Shown: piece by piece, positions 15,316-19,516 of the stretch
Position numbering within the stretch: the first letter of the stretch is position 1
Layout of the letters: each line of letters begins with the position of its first letter
DNA from: an uncultured Lachnospiraceae bacterium
Lineage (GTDB): Bacteria; Bacillota; Clostridia; Lachnospirales; Lachnospiraceae
Direction of reading: 5' to 3'
Assembly (NCBI GenBank): GCA_910584695.1
Contig: CAJUBR010000054.1
Location: 1 to 19,516, forward strand
DNA: 19,516 bases
The notes under the pieces: model-generated
The model's input: only the letters and a program-made list of their open reading frames with translations
The model's database searches: none
What the model was told of the DNA's origin: nothing
Program-made: the position numbers and the translations under genes

Positions 15316-16383
15316 CTATTCCTCCTCTTTTGCATTTCGTTTGTCATATAAAAGTTTTCCACAAAAAACGGTCAGTATAATCAAAAACATAATTCCTGTA
15401 ATTAGGTTAATACAATAAATAGAAAGCACTCCATCTTCTATCATTGGCCGTCCTGCATCAAAATGCAGAATTCCAATTCCCGTATTTAAAATTCCTATCA
15501 CCGAAAACATCATGATAATGCCCTTCGTATTTTCATAAAGGGACATATAGGCATCTTTCAGAATGCAGACGACTGCAAATACAGTAATAGACAAAGAAAC
15601 TCCAACCCATATACCTACAAACGACATCAACAATGGATTTTCTGAAAACTCGCTTATAGCAGCTACGCTGCACATATAAAATAAGAGTGTAAAAAATGCG
15701 GTTTTATATGCCTGCCCTCTTGCAAGCAACTGTCTTTCATCATAGGATTCTTTGCATTTCCTACCGCCAACTTCAACTTTTCCTCCCATTTTTCGAATAA
15801 TCCACTTGAGGAATACTACAAGTACAAGTCCCGTTGCAATCCCTATCACCATCCCAAGATAATATTCCAGACTTTTTCCTTTTACCTCTCCGTACCCGTA
15901 TTCCAGACAGATATTCCACTCACCGTTATCCCGAAACAGTCCTTCCGCATCCTTGGGAATTTCTGTTCCGGCATCCTTCCAGAACTTCTTATAGGCATTC
16001 TCATTTGCAAGATAATAAAATGCAACCGTATAGGTTCCCACCTTTAGATTTAACTTAGATGATCCTGACGTCCACTCCTCTCCACTGCAGGAAAATACTA
16101 CCTGTTCCTTCTCGTCACAAATTATACATCCCGTTATAAGCCCTTCATGATCCGGTTTACAGTTTACCTGAAATACATAAGAACCCTCTTTTGAAATTAG
16201 AATATTTTGCATCGTGCTTTCTGGTTGTGCAATTCCGTTTGAAACATAAACTTCTGTATTGACACTTTGCAATTCCACATCATCTGCGGTTTGTTGATTT
16301 CTTTTTGTCATACCATAACAAACCGCGCTACACAACAACGCTGCTATTAACAAACGTAATACAAAATATTTTGTATTCTTCAT
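15316..16383 (-). CDS. multi-pass membrane protein with YDERQ motif (DUF2178-like C-terminal half)
   Basis: A 355-residue protein; the ATG at 16383 follows GAGGTGGAG and is preferred over the GTG three codons upstream. Residues 6-24 form a membrane anchor, residues 25-170 a beta-rich extracytoplasmic part (YVSNG, SYVFQVNC, GTYTVAFYYL), and five further membrane segments lie near 174-195, 227-245, 252-276, 288-306 and 320-343. Between the second and third stands SYDERQLLARGQAYK (213-227), the motif shared by small membrane proteins such as DUF2178 that often accompany XRE regulators. It lies between the ABC permease and the XRE gene in one operon, so it may sense envelope conditions or assist the transporter. 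Function unknown. Confidence 0.85.
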   Translation of the reverse strand: MKNTKYFVLRLLIAALLCSAVCYGMTKRNQQTADDVELQSVNTEVYVSNGIAQPESTMQNILISKEGSYVFQVNCKPDHEGLITGCIICDEKEQVVFSCSGEEWTSGSSKLNLKVGTYTVAFYYLANENAYKKFWKDAGTEIPKDAEGLFRDNGEWNICLEYGYGEVKGKSLEYYLGMVIGIATGLVLVVFLKWIIRKMGGKVEVGGRKCKESYDERQLLARGQAYKTAFFTLLFYMCSVAAISEFSENPLLMSFVGIWVGVSLSITVFAVVCILKDAYMSLYENTKGIIMMFSVIGILNTGIGILHFDAGRPMIEDGVLSIYCINLITGIMFLIILTVFCGKLLYDKRNAKEEE

Positions 16384-16397
16384 ACACTCCACCTCAT

Positions 16398-17645
16398 TTA
16401 TTCTGCATGCTTTATATCCTTTAGTGCATTACTAAACTTAATCGGATTCCCATACCGCAGTGTTCCCATCCGGTAAATCTTTGCACCAAGCCATCCCGCA
16501 AAGAAAATAGATACATATAAAATAACAGCGGATATGATAACCTCCCAAGCTGCAACTTTACCCATTCCCACTCTTACAAACATTGCAGAATAGGAACTAA
16601 ACGGAAGATAGGAACACACCTTCATAATAGTTCCATCCACATTTTCTAACTGGAACAGTACGGCAAAATATACAATCATAATAATCATCTGTAACGAACC
16701 CACTGACTTATTAATGTCCTCCGTCTTAGACACCAGTGCTCCTAACGCTCCATATAGGAATGCATAGAATAGAAATCCTCCAATTCCAAATATTCCAAAG
16801 GTAATCAATACATTGGCCGGTATGTCTAACAGCATATCCAGTTTATCTCCCCAGAATTCATGATTAATTCCATACCCAACAAGAACAGCACCAAGTATTA
16901 ATGCTAATTGTACCACGACAGCAAAGGCACCAGCAAACACCTTGCCAAACAGCAGATACTTTGAATCGATACTAGTTACCAAAACCTCAATGGAGCGGTT
17001 GCTTTTTTCTGAAGTTACTGCCGTAGCAATCATAACTCCATACATAATAATCATCATAAAAATAATAATCACCAATGCATAACAATACCAGAAATTATCT
17101 GCTGCATCCTTACCCAAAACCTCTTCATTGCAATTGACCGGCGCTTCATAATTTGCTGCGAACGTTTCATAATCCAGATTATTTTCCCGACAATAATTCT
17201 GCTTATGAACCATCCCTAACAATTCATCAAATATGAGCCGTCTTTTGTCCGACATATCCCTGTTTAAAACATAATAGTGGTAATTCATATCATCTACCAC
17301 ATAAAAACCAGCCTCTGTCTCTTCCTTTTCTACCGATTTTTTCAAATCTTTTTCACTGTTCATAACAGTAAACTCTGTATTGGGAAATGCCTGTTCCAGT
17401 ATGCTTGTATCAGAAAAATATCCTTTTTCATCCACAAGACCGATAGCTCCCGGTTCCTCATTTTCCTCATCAGAAGATATTTCCTTTTCTGATGAAATTC
17501 CCATCATATCCGACATATCAATAAACCTTGGTAAAAATGTAGCCGCCCCCAAAAGTACAGCCACTAAAATTGTTGTAATCATAAAAGATCTGTTCTTGAT
17601 ATAGCTCATCAGTTCAAATTCAAATACAGTTAAAAAACGTTTCAT
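16398..17645 (-). CDS. NatB/YhaP-like ABC-2 family permease
   Basis: A 415-residue permease. The first membrane segment (21-40) follows KRFLTVFEFELMSYIKNRS, usual for this family. A large extracytoplasmic domain (41-185) carries an acidic stretch (EKEISSDEENEEPG). Five more membrane segments lie near 187-209, 236-258, 276-300, 315-332 and 366-388. The cytoplasmic motif TSEKSNRSIEVLVTS (211-225) after the second segment is the ABC-2 coupling signature. Its ATG overlaps the stop of the ATPase gene in ATGA, showing translational coupling. NatAB exports sodium in B. subtilis, and relatives such as YhaPQ have less certain cargo; the substrate here cannot be read from sequence. Confidence 0.93.
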   Translation of the reverse strand: MKRFLTVFEFELMSYIKNRSFMITTILVAVLLGAATFLPRFIDMSDMMGISSEKEISSDEENEEPGAIGLVDEKGYFSDTSILEQAFPNTEFTVMNSEKDLKKSVEKEETEAGFYVVDDMNYHYYVLNRDMSDKRRLIFDELLGMVHKQNYCRENNLDYETFAANYEAPVNCNEEVLGKDAADNFWYCYALVIIIFMMIIMYGVMIATAVTSEKSNRSIEVLVTSIDSKYLLFGKVFAGAFAVVVQLALILGAVLVGYGINHEFWGDKLDMLLDIPANVLITFGIFGIGGFLFYAFLYGALGALVSKTEDINKSVGSLQMIIMIVYFAVLFQLENVDGTIMKVCSYLPFSSYSAMFVRVGMGKVAAWEVIISAVILYVSIFFAGWLGAKIYRMGTLRYGNPIKFSNALKDIKHAE

Positions 17646-18562
17646 GACTCCTCACCCACCTTTGCAACAAAAATATCATTTAATGACGGTTTATATGTTT
17701 CATAATGCTCCACTTCAATATCCTCCATAGAAGCAAGTCTTTGCAAAAACTGATTTCTGCTTACTCCAGCAGACAGCTTTACGATCACATCTTCTTTTGT
17801 CCTTCCGGTAACCTCTACATATTCAGATAATTTCTCTGCCAGCAATTTTTCCATATCTGCCTGTGTCCGTTTTACATCACTTATTACAAGCTGGTTCCTG
17901 CCAAACTCTTTCTTAATCTGCACAAGATTTCCATTGAGTACCACTTCACCCTGATTAATCATTACCACATCCTCACAGAATTCTTCCACATAACTCATCT
18001 GATGGCTGGAAAAAATGACAATTCTACCATCCGCAATAAGCTCTTTCACTACCTCCTGTAGAATCTGGGAGTTAACCGGGTCCAGACCGCTAAAAGGCTC
18101 ATCCAGTATTACAATTTTCGGATTACATACCAACGTAGATGCCAGTTGGACTTTTTGCTGATTCCCTTTCGATAATGTCTCTAACAGACTCTTTTCGTAT
18201 TGTATTACATCGAGCCTGTTAAGCCATTTTCTGGAATTTTCCACTGCCTCTGCCTTACTTACTCCCCGCAGTCTTGCCAGATATACCATCTGCTCCAGAA
18301 TAACACGTTTGGGATAAAGTCCCCTTTCTTCCGGCAGATAACCAATCTGTACTTTCCGAGGTTCAAATTTTTTCCCATCCAACAGAATTTCACCGCTATT
18401 TGCGTGAAATACATCCATCAAAATACGGATTGTCGTTGTCTTGCCCGCACCGTTTCTTCCTAATAAACCCAGTGCTTTTCCGCTCTCTGCCGAAAAGGAA
18501 ATACCCTTTAAGATTTCCTTTTCACCAAAGGATTTTGTAATATCTCTTATTTCCAGCTTCAT
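17642..18562 (-). CDS. NatA/YhaQ-like ABC transporter ATP-binding protein
   Basis: A 306-residue ATPase. The ATG at 18562 is chosen because GGAGGAG stands just ahead and the domain begins at once (KLEIRDITKSFGEKEILKG). An in-frame ATG at 18625 would add 21 residues that do not look like an ABC domain, has no good ribosome site and lies about 12 bases from the predicted transcription start. Motifs: Walker A GRNGAGKTT (35-43), the GYLPEERGLYP stretch common in the NatA/YhaQ group at the Q-loop position (74-84), signature LSKGNQQ (130-136), Walker B VILDEP with D154 and E155, and switch H187 in SSHQM. A C-terminal domain of about 90 residues follows, usual for this group. It is the first gene of the operon and energises the permease encoded next. 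Confidence 0.96.
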   Translation of the reverse strand: MKLEIRDITKSFGEKEILKGISFSAESGKALGLLGRNGAGKTTTIRILMDVFHANSGEILLDGKKFEPRKVQIGYLPEERGLYPKRVILEQMVYLARLRGVSKAEAVENSRKWLNRLDVIQYEKSLLETLSKGNQQKVQLASTLVCNPKIVILDEPFSGLDPVNSQILQEVVKELIADGRIVIFSSHQMSYVEEFCEDVVMINQGEVVLNGNLVQIKKEFGRNQLVISDVKRTQADMEKLLAEKLSEYVEVTGRTKEDVIVKLSAGVSRNQFLQRLASMEDIEVEHYETYKPSLNDIFVAKVGEES

Positions 18563-18643
18563 ACTATCTCCTCCTTTATTTTCACAGCAACGCTTACTGA
18601 GTGAATTTCCACAAATCACTTTCATTGCCGTCCGCTTAACTGT

Positions 18644-18690
18644 AAGATATCACCCCTTCGACATTTTGTCAAGTATACTTTACATAAAGT
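18644..18690 (-). promoter_or_regulatory. promoter and overlapping palindromic operators of the ABC-XRE operon
   Basis: On the minus strand, TTGACA (18667-18672), a 17-base spacer and TATCTT (18644-18649) with TGA just ahead form an extended -10 promoter. Three inverted repeats overlap it: TTGACA-AAA-TGTCGA (18658-18672, one mismatch), AAGTATACTT (18671-18680, perfect) and ACTTTA-TG-TAAAGT on the minus strand (18677-18690, perfect arms). A dimeric regulator bound here would cover the -35 box. The small XRE protein encoded at the end of the operon is the obvious candidate. Confidence 0.78.
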
Positions 18691-18770
18691 TTTATATTTA
18701 TTCCATTTTGTAATATAAATTACTTTTTACAAGAAAAATACATTTTACTTGTAACACCTTCTGCTAAAGC

Positions 18771-18807
18771 AAAAAAACGCCGCAGCCTTTTATAACTACA
18801 ACGTTTT
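18771..18807 (-). terminator. leftward terminator upstream of the ABC operon
   Basis: On the minus strand, AAAACGTTGTAG (18796-18807) pairs with CTGCGGCGTTTT (18774-18785) around a ten-base loop: twelve pairs, three of them G-U, continued by a run of seven T. The G-U pairs become A-C mismatches in the other direction, so it works leftward only. It implies that a transcript enters from the right, from 18808-19463 or the tRNA gene. Confidence 0.68.
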
Positions 18808-19413
18808 CTAAACTTTGTTCCTATTAAATTGTCAGTCAAAAACTCCTCTCTTTTCTCAAACTTTATTCAAAAATTTGAATGAATTTTAATAAATTTTTCA
18901 TTAGCTGTAAATTGCATTTCATAATTTTACTATTTATAATGCAAACAATCGAAGTAAAACAATGGAATCATAACATGAATCATGATTACATTTATATTAC
19001 TCCGATCATATAACAAGCAACTTAACGTTGTATTCCTGTAACATGTAACGTTACAAATTAATCCATAAGAGGGCAAAATTCTCTTAAATCTATCCCCTTC
19101 TCATACTTTTTCCGTATGGTCAGAAGGCAGCATGCAGATGATTCCTTTTCTGTCCAGATTCGAATATGATACTATGAAACAGCAGCAGATTGGACTGCTG
19201 TGCACAGAAATCATAATGAATCCATCTGCAATTTGTCCTCTTAATTTTCTGTCTGGATATTCTATCCAGCAAACTTTTCCTATAAAGTCAACAACCCCGC
19301 TACATGCAACCAGACATCAATCTTGTAACGCTGCAAAGCAGGGGGGTATGTAACCCTCGTGGCAGTCGCCAAACATCTGCAAGCAGCCACTTGGCTTGTT
19401 GCTCGCGAAAATG
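18808..19413. other. long intergenic region with palindromes and no confident gene
   Basis: About 600 bases between the leftward terminator and the tRNA. Visible structure: ATTCAAA-AA-TTTGAAT (18865-18880), a 12-base perfect palindrome TGTAACGTTACA (19044-19055) preceded by another TGTAAC at 19037-19042, and CAGCAG-ATTGGA-CTGCTG near 19183-19200. The minus frame 19104-19316 is open for 71 codons but lacks a start codon in its first half. A block at about 19326-19410 is clearly richer in G+C than its surroundings. None of these can be assigned. Confidence 0.5.
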
Positions 19414-19437
19414 AAAAAAGAACCAACCCAATGTTCT
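19414..19437 (-). terminator. possible terminator of the tRNA-Lys transcript
   Basis: On the minus strand, AGAAC (19433-19437) and GTTCT (19419-19423) form a short five-pair stem with a nine-base loop followed by a run of six T. It lies 27 bases past the tRNA 3' end. The stem is weak but the U run and location fit. Confidence 0.4.
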
Positions 19438-19463
19438 ATGACATCAAATCGATCCTTTATCAG

Positions 19464-19516
19464 TGGGCCGCCGGGGGCTCGAACCCCGCACACCCTGATT
19501 AAGAGTCAGGTGCTCT
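19464..19516 (-). tRNA. tRNA-Lys (anticodon CTT), 5' part outside the window
   Basis: The visible 53 bases give, in minus-strand order, the end of the D arm (AGAGCA), an anticodon stem CCTGA/TCAGG with loop CTCTTAA (anticodon CTT at 19501-19503), a five-base variable loop, a T arm CGGGG-TTCGAGC-CCCCG, the 3' acceptor strand GCGGCCC and discriminator A at 19464. CCA is not encoded; CTG follows. The gene's 5' end runs off the right edge. Confidence 0.95.

Noticed and set aside
18563..18625. Longer N-terminus for the ABC ATPase from the ATG at 18625
   Set aside because: The extra 21 residues do not resemble an ABC domain, the start lacks a ribosome site and is too near the predicted transcription start.
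19132..19353. 73-codon plus-strand frame near the tRNA
   Set aside because: No convincing ribosome site and no recognisable protein character; the opposite strand is open over nearly the same bases.
19325..19500. Plus-strand frame of about 57 codons running into the tRNA gene
   Set aside because: No start codon near its beginning, and its last third is simply the antisense of the tRNA (SNPAHPD is a typical artefact).

Overview
The window reads as low-GC Bacillota, most likely a gut-type clostridium of the Lachnospiraceae. This rests on strong AGGAGG ribosome sites, AT-rich intergenic DNA, YozG-type XRE and NatA/NatB-type families, and a type VIIb (WXG100/EssC) secretion locus. The species cannot be named from sequence alone. 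Every confident gene lies on the minus strand, so the locus is read right to left.

From the right edge: a tRNA-Lys(CTT) gene is cut by the window end at 19464-19516. About 900 bases without a confident gene follow, holding hairpins, palindromes and open-frame scraps. Next comes a four-gene operon from a clear promoter at 18644-18672: an ABC ATPase (17642-18562), an ABC-2 permease (16398-17645), a YDERQ-motif membrane protein (15316-16383) and a 67-residue XRE repressor (15109-15312). It closes at a strong terminator (15002-15036). Palindromes overlapping its promoter make the terminal XRE gene a likely autorepressor.

An AT-rich spacer (14350-15001) then carries an extended -10 promoter (14392-14420) that drives a type VIIb secretion operon: esaA, a WXG100 protein, an EssA-like protein, the ubiquitin-like EsaB/YukD, essB and essC (14349 down to 5592). 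A terminator-like hairpin after the WXG100 gene probably makes that transcript more abundant than the machinery downstream. Four of the six machinery genes start with GTG or TTG.

Directly downstream, apparently on the same transcript, is an effector cassette: three small helical proteins of 124, 95 and 106 residues, then a giant RHS/YD-repeat protein of which 1471 residues are visible. That protein starts with a helical domain of about 170 residues instead of a signal peptide, continues through a DUF6531-like segment, about forty YD repeats and the RHS core signature, and runs off the left edge about 31 residues past the core end. Its toxin tip and any immunity gene therefore lie outside the window. 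The reading proposed here is a type VII-delivered RHS polymorphic toxin with its own helical targeting partners. The machinery assignments are secure; the link between RHS protein and secretion system is inferred from gene order, lack of a Sec signal, and the helical N-terminus.
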